From the NCBI GenBank assembly GCA_017550055.1, contig JAFYMM010000209.1, positions 1-21,288 on the forward strand: a stretch of DNA of 21,288 nt, in the 5' to 3' direction. The DNA comes from Paludibacteraceae bacterium (GTDB lineage: Bacteria > Bacteroidota > Bacteroidia > Bacteroidales > Paludibacteraceae). The position numbers and the translations under genes are program-made. Below are positions 1 through 9,152 of the stretch, in pieces. The notes under the pieces were generated by a model, which worked only from the letters and a program-made list of their open reading frames with translations, ran no database searches and was not told the DNA's origin. Positions within the stretch are counted from its first letter, which is position 1. Every line of letters starts with the position of its first letter.

Positions 1-19
1 AACAACTAAATTTTTGAAT

Positions 20-2980
20 ATGAAAAACAAACTTTTTGCTACGCTTGTAGTGCTTTTGATGGCGACTGCAAGTATTTTTGCTCAGACTATCAATCATGGT
101 CATGGGTTACAAGAGTACAAGCTTGAAAATGGCTTGACTGTTTTCCTTTGGGAAGATAAAGATGCAACAAACGTGCATGGTCGCGTGGTTTGTCGTGCAG
201 GTGCAGTGGATGAACCATCAGACTATTCAGGTCTTGCTCACTATCTTGAACACATGTTGTTCAAAGGCACAGACAAAATTGGTGCTATCAACTGGGAAAA
301 AGAGAAACCACTCTATGAACAAATCATTGCTCTTTACAACGAGTTCAACGCAGAAACAGATGAAGCTAAACGTCTTGAACTTATCAAAAAAATCAATGAA
401 GTGTCACTTGAAGCAGCTCAATATGGCGCAACAGACGACTTCTCTAACCTCACAGAAGGTTATGGTGGCGACAACTTGAATGCGTTTACTTCATACGACT
501 TGACAGCTTATTTCAATACATTCCCAGCAGGTGCATTGGAAAAATGGTTGGAAATCAACTCTGAACGTTTGTTGAACCCAGTGTTCCGTTCATTCCAAGC
601 TGAGCTTGAAAACGTGTATGAAGAGTTTAATATGTATCAAGATGACCTTGGAACTCACCAACGTCAATTCTTGTTTGGCAATATCTACAAAGGTACTCCA
701 TACGAACGTGACGTTATCGGTTTCCAACACCATTTGAAAAACCCATCACTTTCAAAACTTATCGAGTTTTTCCAAACATGGTATGTGGCTAACAACATGT
801 GTTTGATGCTTGTAGGTAACTTTGACGCAGAAGCAGCAAAACCTCTTATCGCTGAAAAATTCGGTCGTCTTCAATCTAAAGAAATTCCTGCTCGCGCTCA
901 AATTACAGATACTCAAATTACAGGCAACGAAAAATATAAAGCAAAATTGGGTTATTCTCCACAAGTATATTGGGTGTATCCAGGTGTTAAAAAAGGTGAT
1001 AAAGACGAATTGGCTCTTAGTGTAGCATTCAACCTTTTGAACAACGGCCATAACACAGGTCTTCTTGATAAATTGATGCTTGACAACACATTGTCAACAG
1101 CTTATGTATCTCTTGATTCACGTCGTGAAGCAGGTCGTATTATGGTAGTTGGTGTGCCTTATTACGATGTGCAACAACGTCAATTTGAAACATTTGGTCA
1201 AACACAACGTTATATCACAAAAGAAATTGATAAACTTCGTAACGAGCAAACAATTCCTGATTGGTTGTTTAAATCAGTAAAAGACCAATTGTTGCAATCA
1301 TATACAACTCAATTTGAATCTACTGATGCAAAAGTGAACATGGTGACTTATTCATTTGCATACGCAGAAGGAATTGAGGCATATCTTAAAGAAGATGAAG
1401 CTATTCGTGCTATTACAAAAGCAGACGTTGTTCGCGTAATTAACAAGTATCTTCCTGCAGATGCAAAATGTATGACTCTTGAGATGACAGAGGGTGATCC
1501 TAAGAAAAATAAATTGGCTAAACCAGCAATTAAACCTCTTGACCCACCTAAAGGTGTAGAAACTCCATACGCTAAAGAGTTCAAAGCTATCCCTGTAACA
1601 CCACAAACTGAAGTCTTCAATAACTTTGCAGATGTAACAGAACGCGAACTTTATAAAAACGTGAAATTGTTCTATACACCTAACACTAAAAATAATGTAT
1701 TCTCACTTACATTGAGATATGGTGTTGGAACACATGAAATGCCAAAACTTGAATATGCTGCATCGTTGATGAATACAGCAGGTATGATGCCTAACCTTGA
1801 TGCACAAGCAGTTCGTCGTCAATACTCAGAACTTGGTGCAACATTTGGATTTAGTGTTTCAGACAGCTATTTCTATATCACAGTTCGTGGTGATGAGAAA
1901 AACTTGGATCAAATCCTTGCACTTCTTTCAAAACATGTGATGATGCCTAACCTTGATGATAAACAAATCAAATCAGTTATCTCTAACGCATATTGGAGCC
2001 GTTATTCAGAAAAACGTAATCCAAGCGTAGTGGCTAATGCACTTCTTCAATATGTTCTTTATGGTGAACATTCACACTATATTGACCGTATTCCAATGGA
2101 TGAACTTTATAAATATTCAGTAGTAGATGGTGAAATTATTGAAAACTATTTGGTTAACAAAACTAACCTTACAACTACTATCCAAGAAGCGTTTGGTTAT
2201 GCTGTAGATATTCACTATTGTGGTCAAAAATCAATTGACGAAGTAGCAAAATCAATGAATGCTATTCCAATGAAAGAACGCATGATGGATTCTAATTCGC
2301 CTCACTATCACGCACGTAAAACATATGACAAAACAAATGTTATTTTCCTTGCTGATACTAAAGTGCAACAAGCTAAAGTTTATTTCTATGCAAACTCTAA
2401 CCCATACGATATTAAGGAAGATGTAGGTTATGACGCATTTAACCAATACTTCTCAGGAGGTTTCAGTGGTCTTGTTATGAACGAAATTCGTGAAAAACGT
2501 TCAATGGCTTATACAGCGTATGGTAACCTTTCACAAGGAGAACTTCCAGGCAAAGATTCTTATCTCTTTGGTTATGTAGGTACACAAGGCGATAAAGTGG
2601 CAGATGCAGTAGATGTGTTTATGGGCTTGTTGTCAGATATGCCAGCTCCTGAAAATGAAGCAGAACGTATGGAAAATATTCGTACATATCTCCATCAATC
2701 TGCATTGGCAGCTAAACCAGGTATGCGTTCTAAGAGCCAAGTGTTCGAAGCATGGAAAAAACTCGGTTATACTGATGACCCTGCTAAAGTTAATATGACT
2801 GCTATTGATAATCTTACTTATGAAGATATCAAAGCATTCTATGAAAAGAATGTTAAAGGCAAACCAGTTACAATCGTAATTGTTGGTGACCCTAAAACAA
2901 TTGATCAAAAAGCAATTAAAGCAAAATGGGGTAAAATCACAAAAGTATCTCCAAGCAAATTGTTTAAAGGCGGTATCTAA
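20..2980 (+). CDS. Secreted M16-family zinc metallopeptidase with two fused M16 modules
   Basis: The product is a 986-residue insulinase-like (M16) peptidase, probably periplasmic, degrading peptides. A signal peptide is visible at residues 1-22, with cleavage likely after IFAQ. The inverted zinc motif HxxEH is intact as HYLEH at residues 74-78. A glutamate-rich stretch at about 195-202 (ELENVYEEF) should supply the third zinc ligand. The spacing from HxxEH to this stretch is longer than in classic members because of a charged helical insert at about residues 90-150. The C-terminal half repeats the fold without the zinc motif and carries the conserved R/Y segment EIREKRSMAYT, so one chain holds an active and an inactive module. 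An upstream in-frame TTG at 14 is possible, but the ATG at 20 begins a standard signal peptide. Codon use is biased (mostly CAA Gln, CGT Arg, CTT Leu), like fba in this window and unlike the neighbouring genes, suggesting strong expression. The promoter lies outside the window. Confidence 0.93.
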   Translation: MKNKLFATLVVLLMATASIFAQTINHGHGLQEYKLENGLTVFLWEDKDATNVHGRVVCRAGAVDEPSDYSGLAHYLEHMLFKGTDKIGAINWEKEKPLYEQIIALYNEFNAETDEAKRLELIKKINEVSLEAAQYGATDDFSNLTEGYGGDNLNAFTSYDLTAYFNTFPAGALEKWLEINSERLLNPVFRSFQAELENVYEEFNMYQDDLGTHQRQFLFGNIYKGTPYERDVIGFQHHLKNPSLSKLIEFFQTWYVANNMCLMLVGNFDAEAAKPLIAEKFGRLQSKEIPARAQITDTQITGNEKYKAKLGYSPQVYWVYPGVKKGDKDELALSVAFNLLNNGHNTGLLDKLMLDNTLSTAYVSLDSRREAGRIMVVGVPYYDVQQRQFETFGQTQRYITKEIDKLRNEQTIPDWLFKSVKDQLLQSYTTQFESTDAKVNMVTYSFAYAEGIEAYLKEDEAIRAITKADVVRVINKYLPADAKCMTLEMTEGDPKKNKLAKPAIKPLDPPKGVETPYAKEFKAIPVTPQTEVFNNFADVTERELYKNVKLFYTPNTKNNVFSLTLRYGVGTHEMPKLEYAASLMNTAGMMPNLDAQAVRRQYSELGATFGFSVSDSYFYITVRGDEKNLDQILALLSKHVMMPNLDDKQIKSVISNAYWSRYSEKRNPSVVANALLQYVLYGEHSHYIDRIPMDELYKYSVVDGEIIENYLVNKTNLTTTIQEAFGYAVDIHYCGQKSIDEVAKSMNAIPMKERMMDSNSPHYHARKTYDKTNVIFLADTKVQQAKVYFYANSNPYDIKEDVGYDAFNQYFSGGFSGLVMNEIREKRSMAYTAYGNLSQGELPGKDSYLFGYVGTQGDKVADAVDVFMGLLSDMPAPENEAERMENIRTYLHQSALAAKPGMRSKSQVFEAWKKLGYTDDPAKVNMTAIDNLTYEDIKAFYEKNVKGKPVTIVIVGDPKTIDQKAIKAKWGKITKVSPSKLFKGGI

Positions 2981-3035
2981 TTATATTGCAGATAATAAAG
3001 TGTAGGTTACAGACTTAGACGGTGTGTAATCTAGG

Positions 3036-3082
3036 AAAAAAGAGAGGTTAATCAATTTAGATTGGTTGGCCTCTCTTTTTTA
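3036..3082 (+). terminator. Rho-independent terminator of the M16 peptidase gene
   Basis: A long hairpin has the outer stem AGAGAGG / CCTCTCT, extended inward by TTAATCAA against TTGGTTGG using several G-U pairs, with a loop of about six bases. A run of T follows it. It starts about 55 bases after the M16 stop codon and separates that gene from the next transcription unit. Confidence 0.85.
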
Positions 3083-3126
3083 GTAATTTTAATAGTTTTT
3101 GGTGAGGATATATAAAAATAAATTCG

Positions 3127-3134
3127 TATATTTG
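3127..3134 (+). promoter_or_regulatory. Probable Bacteroidetes -7 promoter element before the PgpH-like gene
   Basis: TATATTTG matches the Bacteroidetes -7 consensus TAnnTTTG and lies 22 bases upstream of the ATG at 3157, just after the preceding terminator. The nearest TTTG upstream (3098-3101) is 25 bases away, longer than the usual 19-20, so no good -33 element is identified. Confidence 0.5.
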
Positions 3135-3156
3135 CAGATTGTAAAATATTGTTTGT

Positions 3157-5256
3157 ATGAAAGGAAAAATTATATCATTAAATATACGATATGTGGTTTA
3201 TACAGTCAGTCTTATATTGGCTGTAGTGGCTATATATTTCTTGTTGCCTAAAGAAGATAATTTTGATCGTTATTTTGAAATTGGTAAGCCATGGGCGTAT
3301 GAAACCGTGATGGCTCCTAAAGATTTTGCCATTTATAAGTCGGAAGATCAACTTGAAAAAGAACGAGCAGAGACATTGACTCGTCTTGAGCCTTATGTTG
3401 CGAGAGATATGGGTCATAGATTGCAGATTACAGGAATTAAAGATTTGAGGATGAGTGATTGGTTGTTGGAGAGGTTGAATGAGGTTTATGGAGTTGGTGT
3501 TATTTCTTTGCAGGATAAGCAAGAATTTGAGTATTTGGGTGTTGAAAAAGTTGTTATGTTAGAGGGTAATAGTGTGAAAGGTAAAGTGTTGTTGAATTCT
3601 ATTTTTACGCCAAAGACAGCATATGATTATATTCTCTCGAAGGCGAGTGTAGAGGTTTGGATTGATGATAATCTATTGAAAACATCGGATATTGTAAAAT
3701 ATATTGAACCCAATTTGTCGGTTGATAGAGTAAAGACAGATCAAGCGCTGCAAATAATTGTTGATGGAGTGATGTTGACTTCAGGGATGGTTCAAAAAGG
3801 AGAAAAGATTATTGACAAAGGAGAGGTTGTTGCAGAAGAGTCATATCAAATATTGAAATCTTTACAGCGTGCAGTTGATGGCGATGAGTTGAATCAAGGC
3901 GAAGATGTTTGGAAAATTATTGGCAATGTGGTATTGATTTTGGTCTTAATAGTTCTGTTTTTTGTTTATTTTGTGCTATTTAGACCAAAAGTGCTTGAGT
4001 CGATTCGTGCAACTGAATTTATGATATTTATGATGTTGGGGATGTTGGGACTTTTGTCATTAGTTACTCAATATCTTGAATTGAATGAATATCTTGTTCC
4101 GTTTGCAATGTTAGCACTTGTTGTGCGAGTGTTTTTTGATTCTCGAACAGCATTGTATGTGCATGTTATAACAGTGTTATTGGCAGGTCAGATGGTGTCT
4201 GATGCTACGGAATTTGTATTTTTGCAGATATTAGTTGGTATGGTTGCGGTATCGAGTTTGAAAGATATGAATTCGCGTGCGCAATTGGTTAAGTCGGCTT
4301 TGTTGATATTTGTGGTGTATGTAGTTTCGTTTGTTGCAATGGAGTTGGCTCGAGGAGTAGAGGTGGAGAGTGTTGATTGGTCGATGTTGTTTATTTTTGC
4401 TTTGAATTCAGTGGCATTGCTTTTTGCTTATGGTTTGATATTTATCATAGAGAAGTTGTTTGGATTTTTGAGCGAAGTGACTCTTGTTGAGTTGTCGAAT
4501 ATCAATAGTCCATTGTTGATGGAATTTAGTGAGAAATGTCCAGGTACATTCCAACATGTATTGCAGGTAAGTAATTTGGCTGTTGAAGTAGCTAAGAAGA
4601 TTAGAGCTAATGCTTTGTTGGTGCGAACAGGAGCTTTATATCATGATTTGGGTAAAATGGTTAATCCTATGTATTATACTGAAAATCAGACAGGGGTTAA
4701 TCCATTGAATGAATTGTCGTATGAAGAGGCTGCTCAGGTGATTATATCTCATGTTCAAGAAGGTGTGAAAATCGCAGAGAAACATAATTTGCCATATCAA
4801 ATTATAGAGTTTATTTCGATGCACCATGGATGTAGCAAGGTAAAGTATTTTTATAATTCTTTTAAAAATCAATATCCAGATAAAGAAATAGATGAGCGTA
4901 AATTCACTTATCCAGGTCCACTGCCTTCAACTAAAGAGACTGCAATATTGATGATGTCTGATGCAGTAGAGGCTGCGTCTCGTAGTTTGAAATCGTATGA
5001 CGAAGAGTCGATTACTAAGTTGGTTGAGGGTGTTGTGAATGGGCAAATGGCAGATGGACAGTTTAGAAATTCACCTATCTCGTTTAGAGATGTTGAAGTA
5101 GCAAAACGAGTGTTTGTTGAAAAATTACAGAATATTTATCATACTCGTATTCAATATCCTGAATTGAAAAATAAAAAAGATGAGAAAAGTGCATTGGGCG
5201 AAATAAATAAAACATTGCAACGGGTGCGTACTCCGTATCGTTTTCAAAAAAAATAA
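3157..5256 (+). CDS. pgpH: 7TM-HD family membrane phosphohydrolase, PgpH-like (c-di-AMP phosphodiesterase)
   Basis: This is a 699-residue membrane protein of the 7TMR-HD family. Listeria PgpH, the characterised relative, hydrolyses the second messenger c-di-AMP. There is an N-terminal membrane segment at about residues 9-30, then an extracellular 7TMR-HDED-type domain to about 250, a block of hydrophobic segments at about 253-440, and a cytoplasmic HD domain at about 455-650. HD metal-binding residues are visible: H467 in FQHVLQ, H496-D497 in YHDLGK, a later SHVQEG histidine, the HH pair of SMHHG, and an aspartate in MMSDAVEAA. The length is normal for Bacteroidetes members, somewhat shorter than Firmicutes ones. 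The stop is 5 nt before the Pmp3-like gene, so the two are probably co-transcribed. The substrate is inferred from the family; the fold assignment is firm. Confidence 0.88.
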   Translation: MKGKIISLNIRYVVYTVSLILAVVAIYFLLPKEDNFDRYFEIGKPWAYETVMAPKDFAIYKSEDQLEKERAETLTRLEPYVARDMGHRLQITGIKDLRMSDWLLERLNEVYGVGVISLQDKQEFEYLGVEKVVMLEGNSVKGKVLLNSIFTPKTAYDYILSKASVEVWIDDNLLKTSDIVKYIEPNLSVDRVKTDQALQIIVDGVMLTSGMVQKGEKIIDKGEVVAEESYQILKSLQRAVDGDELNQGEDVWKIIGNVVLILVLIVLFFVYFVLFRPKVLESIRATEFMIFMMLGMLGLLSLVTQYLELNEYLVPFAMLALVVRVFFDSRTALYVHVITVLLAGQMVSDATEFVFLQILVGMVAVSSLKDMNSRAQLVKSALLIFVVYVVSFVAMELARGVEVESVDWSMLFIFALNSVALLFAYGLIFIIEKLFGFLSEVTLVELSNINSPLLMEFSEKCPGTFQHVLQVSNLAVEVAKKIRANALLVRTGALYHDLGKMVNPMYYTENQTGVNPLNELSYEEAAQVIISHVQEGVKIAEKHNLPYQIIEFISMHHGCSKVKYFYNSFKNQYPDKEIDERKFTYPGPLPSTKETAILMMSDAVEAASRSLKSYDEESITKLVEGVVNGQMADGQFRNSPISFRDVEVAKRVFVEKLQNIYHTRIQYPELKNKKDEKSALGEINKTLQRVRTPYRFQKK

Positions 5257-5261
5257 TATCT

Positions 5262-5417
5262 ATGTCATTTATAAGAGTTTTATTAGCAATTATTTTTCCT
5301 CCTTTGGCCGTAGTAGACAAAGGATGTGGCTCTTTTTTGATTATTTTTATTCTTACTTGTCTTGGTTGGATTCCTGGTGTAATTGGAGCATTGATTATTC
5401 TTAATAAAAATGAGTAA
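5262..5417 (+). CDS. Pmp3/YqaE-family small membrane peptide
   Basis: This 51-residue ORF has two hydrophobic helices. It begins MSFIRVLLAIIFPPLAVVDK and continues with GCGSF, LTCLGWIPGVIGAL and a short charged tail ending KNE. The pattern LAI-PPLAV-GCG-F-LT-LG-IPG-I-AL is the signature of the Pmp3/UPF0057 (YqaE) proteolipid family, implicated elsewhere in membrane potential and stress tolerance. It starts 5 nt after the preceding stop, and its last 8 nt (ATGAGTAA) overlap the start of gldG, so it looks translationally coupled to both neighbours. It is easily missed because of its size. The two helices, family motif and tight packing together make it a real gene; the function in this organism is unknown. 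Confidence 0.88.
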   Translation: MSFIRVLLAIIFPPLAVVDKGCGSFLIIFILTCLGWIPGVIGALIILNKNE

Positions 5418-7113
5418 ACAAGGATTTATAAGAAATAATTTCGTATCACGTGTATTCTGTCTCGTGTCTTTGATTGTTGTTTTGGTGTTGATATTTACTA
5501 AGACATTGTTTTTTCGTCTTGATTTGACGGAAGAGGGGCGTTATTCTTTGTCTGAAGCATCAAAATCTTTGGTGTCAGAAATGAATGAGGCTTTGACCGT
5601 AAGATTGTATCTCGATGGAGACTTAGATGCTAATATGCTTCGTCTTCGTCGTGCTACGGAAGATATGGTGCGAGAACTAAATATGTATTCTTCAGAGCAA
5701 ATCGTGATTGAAGGGTATAATCCAAATAGAGCAACGACGGACGAAGAGCGGTATGAGGCATATGCTGAATTAGAGCAGCGAGGGTTGCGTGGCATGAGTG
5801 TTACGGTGCGAGAGCGAGGAGGAAAGATGTCAGAACAAGTTATATTTCCATGGGCTGAGATATGTAGTAGCCGTGATACAATGGCAATATGTTTAATGCA
5901 CCCATCATCTCAGAAGTCTGGTGAAGCAGCAGTGAATAGTGCTATTGCTGATTTGGAATATCTTTTTGTTGATGCAATACGTATTCTTAATCGAAAAGAT
6001 ATACGTAAAGTTGCTTTTATTGAAGGACATGGAGAGTTATCCGAAGAGTATACATACGACGCAAGTGATGCTCTTAGTAGATACTTTCAAGTGGACAGGG
6101 GCGTGATAGGTACTGATGCTTCGGTGTTAGATGATTATGATGCTATTATTGTGGCAAAACCGATGGAGCGTTATAGCGAAATAGATAAGTTTGTGATTGA
6201 CCAATATATAATGCGAGGGGGTAGTGTGTTGTGGCTATTGGATGGAGCGCAAATGTCAAATGATATGTTGTCGGAAGGAGGAACAACTCCATTGATTGCA
6301 TTAGATGTGAATTTAAGTGATATGTTGTTTCGTTATGGAGTGAGATTAACGTCTACAGTGGTTGAAGATATGCAATGTGCGTATATGCCAGTTAATGTTG
6401 CACGTCCTACCGAAGAACCTCGATTTGAGCCTATACCTTGGTTTTATATGCCATTGTTGCAAGGTTCGCCATATCATCCTATTACCAAAACATTGCAAGC
6501 GGTTAAAGCTGATTTTGCTTCTGGCATTGAAATTGTAGGCGATACAGCGGGAATTCGTAAAGAGGTTTTATTGATTACAAGTAATGCAAGTCATGTGCAT
6601 GTAGCTCCATCTGAGATTGATGTGATGGGAGCTATAAATGTCGAGCCTAAAGAATATTTTACGACTCAATATGTTCCAATTGCAGTTGCGTTGGAAGGTA
6701 AATTCGAATCTATATATAAACACCGTATGGCGCCTGCTGGTGTTAGAGTTGATAAAATTGTAGATAAGAGCGAGCCTACTCGTATGGTTGTGGTAGCCGA
6801 TGGAGATATTATTCGCAATGACATAGAACAACATCGTGAAGGTTTGATGCTTGTACCTTTGGGATATGATAGAGTGACGCGTCAAACTCATGGGAATAAG
6901 GATTTTATTCTAAATGCAATGTTGTATTTGACTGATGACGAAGGAGTCATGCAGTTGCGTAATCGTCGTGTGGATTTGAGATTATTGAATCGTGCTGTAG
7001 TTGAATCGCAACGTAATGTGTGGATTTATATAAACACGTTATTGCCAATGTTTTTACTTGTTGTGTTTGGGGTTGTGTTTATTTTTATGCGCAAACGCAA
7101 CTATACAAAATGA
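5410..7113 (+). CDS. gldG: GldG-like ABC-transporter auxiliary protein
   Basis: This 567-residue protein has the GldG layout: an N-terminal membrane helix (about residues 14-37), a large extracytoplasmic domain, and a C-terminal helix (about 541-561) followed by basic MRKRNY. The segment after the first helix, FFRLDLTEEGRYSLSEASK, is the hallmark start of GldG/ABC_transp_aux proteins. DYDAIIVAKP and GGSVLWLLDGAQM fit the family's GATase-like auxiliary domain. In gliding Flavobacteria GldG works with the permease GldF and ATPase GldA; in non-gliding Bacteroidales the role is unclear. The gene's start overlaps the Pmp3-like gene by 8 nt. The usual partner gldF is not immediately upstream and no ABC permease or ATPase occurs in the window, which is unusual for this family. 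Confidence 0.85.
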   Translation: MSKQGFIRNNFVSRVFCLVSLIVVLVLIFTKTLFFRLDLTEEGRYSLSEASKSLVSEMNEALTVRLYLDGDLDANMLRLRRATEDMVRELNMYSSEQIVIEGYNPNRATTDEERYEAYAELEQRGLRGMSVTVRERGGKMSEQVIFPWAEICSSRDTMAICLMHPSSQKSGEAAVNSAIADLEYLFVDAIRILNRKDIRKVAFIEGHGELSEEYTYDASDALSRYFQVDRGVIGTDASVLDDYDAIIVAKPMERYSEIDKFVIDQYIMRGGSVLWLLDGAQMSNDMLSEGGTTPLIALDVNLSDMLFRYGVRLTSTVVEDMQCAYMPVNVARPTEEPRFEPIPWFYMPLLQGSPYHPITKTLQAVKADFASGIEIVGDTAGIRKEVLLITSNASHVHVAPSEIDVMGAINVEPKEYFTTQYVPIAVALEGKFESIYKHRMAPAGVRVDKIVDKSEPTRMVVVADGDIIRNDIEQHREGLMLVPLGYDRVTRQTHGNKDFILNAMLYLTDDEGVMQLRNRRVDLRLLNRAVVESQRNVWIYINTLLPMFLLVVFGVVFIFMRKRNYTK

Positions 7114-7128
7114 TGATGAATTGTATTT

Positions 7129-7149
7129 TTTTTAATTTTTAATTTTCAG
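7129..7149. repeat. Short heptamer array before nfo
   Basis: Three consecutive 7-bp units, TTTTTAA, TTTTTAA and TTTTCAG, lie directly in front of the nfo start codon at 7152. They could be plain AT-rich low complexity, but the exact period of 7 matches the other arrays in this window. Confidence 0.5.
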
Positions 7150-7151
7150 TT

Positions 7152-7997
7152 ATGAAATATATAGGAGCACATGTAAGCGCATCGGGTGGAGTGGAGAATG
7201 CTCCATTGAATGCACATAATATTGGAGCAACAGCATTTGCTTTGTTTACAAAGAATCAGCGTCAATGGTTCTCGCCTGCATTGACAGAGCAATCAATAGC
7301 GATGTTTAAATCGCGTTGTGCGGAGTATGGCTATACTGCGGCACAAATATTGCCTCATGATAGTTATTTGATAAATTTAGGTTCTCCTGATGCGGAATCG
7401 CTTGAAAAAAGTCGCAAGTCATTTATCGAGGAGATGCATCGTTGCGAGTTATTAGGTCTTGATAGACTGAATTTTCATCCAGGGTCGCATCTTAAGAATA
7501 TTTCAGAGGAAGATTGTTTGAAAACGATTGCCGAAAGTATAAATATTGCCTTAGATAAAACACAAGGTGTTATTGCGGTGTTAGAGAATACTGCAGGTCA
7601 AGGCACTAATGTTGGGTATCGTTTCGAGCATTTGCGTGCTATAATTGATTTAGTCGATGATAAGTCGCGTGTGGGAGTGTGTATTGATACACAACATGCT
7701 TTTGCTGCAGGCTATGATTTGTTGTCAGAAGATGGTTTTGATGAGGTTTGGAAACATTTTGATGAAGTGATTGGATTTGAGTATTTGCGAGGTATGCACC
7801 TTAATGATTCAAAAAAAGAGTTGGCTTCACGCGTTGACCGTCACGAAACATTGCGTAATGGTTTGTTAGGTGCAAATCCGTTTATGAGAATTATGCAAGA
7901 TTCTCGTTTTGACAATATACCACTAATTTTAGAAACACCAGATGAAACTCTTTGGGCTGAGGAGATAGAGTGGCTTAAAATGAATGGAGCGAAATGA
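7152..7997 (+). CDS. nfo: Deoxyribonuclease IV / endonuclease IV (AP endonuclease)
   Basis: This enzyme incises DNA 5' to abasic sites and removes 3'-blocking groups in base-excision repair, using a trinuclear zinc centre. It has 281 residues, normal for the family. All nine metal ligands known from E. coli Nfo are present, by my count at the same positions: H69 (LPHDSY), H109 (NFHPGSH), E145 (VLENTAGQG), D179 and H182 (CIDTQHAFAAGYD), H216 (GMHLNDSK), D229 and H231 (VDRHE), and E261 (LILETPDE). The start MKYIGAHVSASGGVENAP is the canonical N terminus. It lies 38 nt after gldG on the same strand and may share its transcript, though nothing links the functions. Confidence 0.97.
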   Translation: MKYIGAHVSASGGVENAPLNAHNIGATAFALFTKNQRQWFSPALTEQSIAMFKSRCAEYGYTAAQILPHDSYLINLGSPDAESLEKSRKSFIEEMHRCELLGLDRLNFHPGSHLKNISEEDCLKTIAESINIALDKTQGVIAVLENTAGQGTNVGYRFEHLRAIIDLVDDKSRVGVCIDTQHAFAAGYDLLSEDGFDEVWKHFDEVIGFEYLRGMHLNDSKKELASRVDRHETLRNGLLGANPFMRIMQDSRFDNIPLILETPDETLWAEEIEWLKMNGAK

Positions 7998-8029
7998 TAG
8001 GATTATTAATCGTTAATTTTAATTAGAAA

Positions 8030-8602
8030 GTGTTTGAACGTTATAAATTTCCCCTAAAGCATGTTTGGATGATCGCGTCTAAACCTGATGAGACGTTGTC
8101 TTATGAGGCATTGCTAAATACTTTTTATGGGAAAAATATTTTGCGACAATATGTCATGCCTCTTGCTGAAATATTGTTTGTTGCAGGATTTATAAGATTT
8201 TCCTTATTTGCTAATCAGGGTGTAGCAACTGCCGTTGTAAAATCAATATTCGATTATTTTTCGTTTGTAGTTAGTTATGGCGTATTGTTTTATTTGGTGC
8301 GCTTAGTGTCAACTCGTTTTTTCAAATTTCAATGTGAAGATCGTAATGTGTCGTTGATGGTTGTCTCGTTGATGTCGGTCTCTTTTGTTGTAAAGTTACT
8401 TTTATCGTTGATGCCTAATATGTTCTTTGTAAACTTTTTTTACGTTTATATATTTTATTTGGTGTGGGTAATGTCTGAAGGCGTTATTGATGTGCCAGAG
8501 GAACAACGTAATAAGTATATGGTAGCAATTTCGTTTTTAGTGATTGTTGTGCCTATGGTAATTATGATGGTCTTGAAAAAAATTGTTGTGCCAAATTTGT
8601 AG
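8030..8602 (+). CDS. Yip1-like integral membrane protein
   Basis: This 190-residue hydrophobic protein begins at a GTG codon (MFERYKFPLKHVWMIASKPDETLSYEA). The N-terminal pattern, a short basic stretch, then W-x-I-x-x-x-P-x-E-T, followed by about five membrane helices, is that of Bacteroidetes Yip1/DUF1282-type proteins. An ATG at codon 14 would remove the conserved basic and tryptophan segment, so the GTG start is preferred. It sits between nfo (32-nt gap) and the lipoprotein FKBP gene (43-nt gap). No catalytic residues are visible and the function is unknown; the family call rests on topology and the N-terminal motif only. Confidence 0.65.
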   Translation: MFERYKFPLKHVWMIASKPDETLSYEALLNTFYGKNILRQYVMPLAEILFVAGFIRFSLFANQGVATAVVKSIFDYFSFVVSYGVLFYLVRLVSTRFFKFQCEDRNVSLMVVSLMSVSFVVKLLLSLMPNMFFVNFFYVYIFYLVWVMSEGVIDVPEEQRNKYMVAISFLVIVVPMVIMMVLKKIVVPNL

Positions 8603-8645
8603 TTTTTTAATAAGAGTGTTTATTCGAAGTTAAATATATTGATTT

Positions 8646-9152
8646 ATGAAAAAAATATTGTTTTTATTTTTGGTGGTATTGGCGTTTGTTTCTTGCGACG
8701 AGCGATTTATGTCGTGGAAAGAATACAATGAGGAGTGGATCGTTGCTCAAAAAGATAAATTAGGGTTGGATACTAATGTTCTCGAGGTAGAGATTTTGCC
8801 ATCGGGTGTATTGATTGAGAAGTACCACACTGGTTTTGGTGCTATACCTAAACCATCGGTCGATCCTGTGACAGAAGTGTCAAGTGCGATAAAGGTGAAA
8901 TATACAGGATGGTTAGTCGATGGAACATGTTTTGATTATAGCGAATCCTCTTCGTTTTATCTTTCAAATGTTGTTGAAGGCTGGCAAGAAGCTTTAGCCA
9001 AAATGCCTCAAGGGTCATATTGGCGAGTTTATATTCCTCATGAAAAAGCCTATGGCGAGAGTGGTAGCAAGGGCGCGTATGGAAACTTTTCTGTACCTCC
9101 ATATAGCACTTTGATTTTTGATATAGAATTAGTTGATGTTATAAATTACTGA
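8646..9152 (+). CDS. Lipoprotein FKBP-type peptidyl-prolyl cis-trans isomerase
   Basis: This 168-residue exported isomerase probably assists folding of envelope proteins. The signal peptide ends in a lipobox, with acylated Cys17 in LAFVSC, so it should be membrane-anchored. After a linker of about 60 residues the FKBP domain runs to the C terminus. Recognisable core segments are VKYTGWLVDGTCFDY, VVEGWQEALAKMPQGS, IPHEKAYGESGS and VPPYSTLIFDIELVD. The pocket tryptophan (GW), the AYG tyrosine and the IF phenylalanine are kept. The usual FD-S motif reads FDYS. Small lipoprotein FKBPs of this form include the Flavobacterium gliding protein GldI, but that name is not justified here. The stop overlaps the next start by one base (TGATG), implying translational coupling to the TPM gene. 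Confidence 0.9.
   Translation: MKKILFLFLVVLAFVSCDERFMSWKEYNEEWIVAQKDKLGLDTNVLEVEILPSGVLIEKYHTGFGAIPKPSVDPVTEVSSAIKVKYTGWLVDGTCFDYSESSSFYLSNVVEGWQEALAKMPQGSYWRVYIPHEKAYGESGSKGAYGNFSVPPYSTLIFDIELVDVINY

Noticed and set aside
3098..3101. TTTG as -33 box for the PgpH-like gene
   Set aside because: It is 25 bases from the -7 element, outside the usual 19-20 spacing, so it was not annotated.
8646..9152. Naming the FKBP lipoprotein gldI
   Set aside because: The domain layout is similar, but small lipoprotein FKBPs are numerous in Bacteroidetes and no gliding gene is adjacent apart from a gldG-like gene several genes away.
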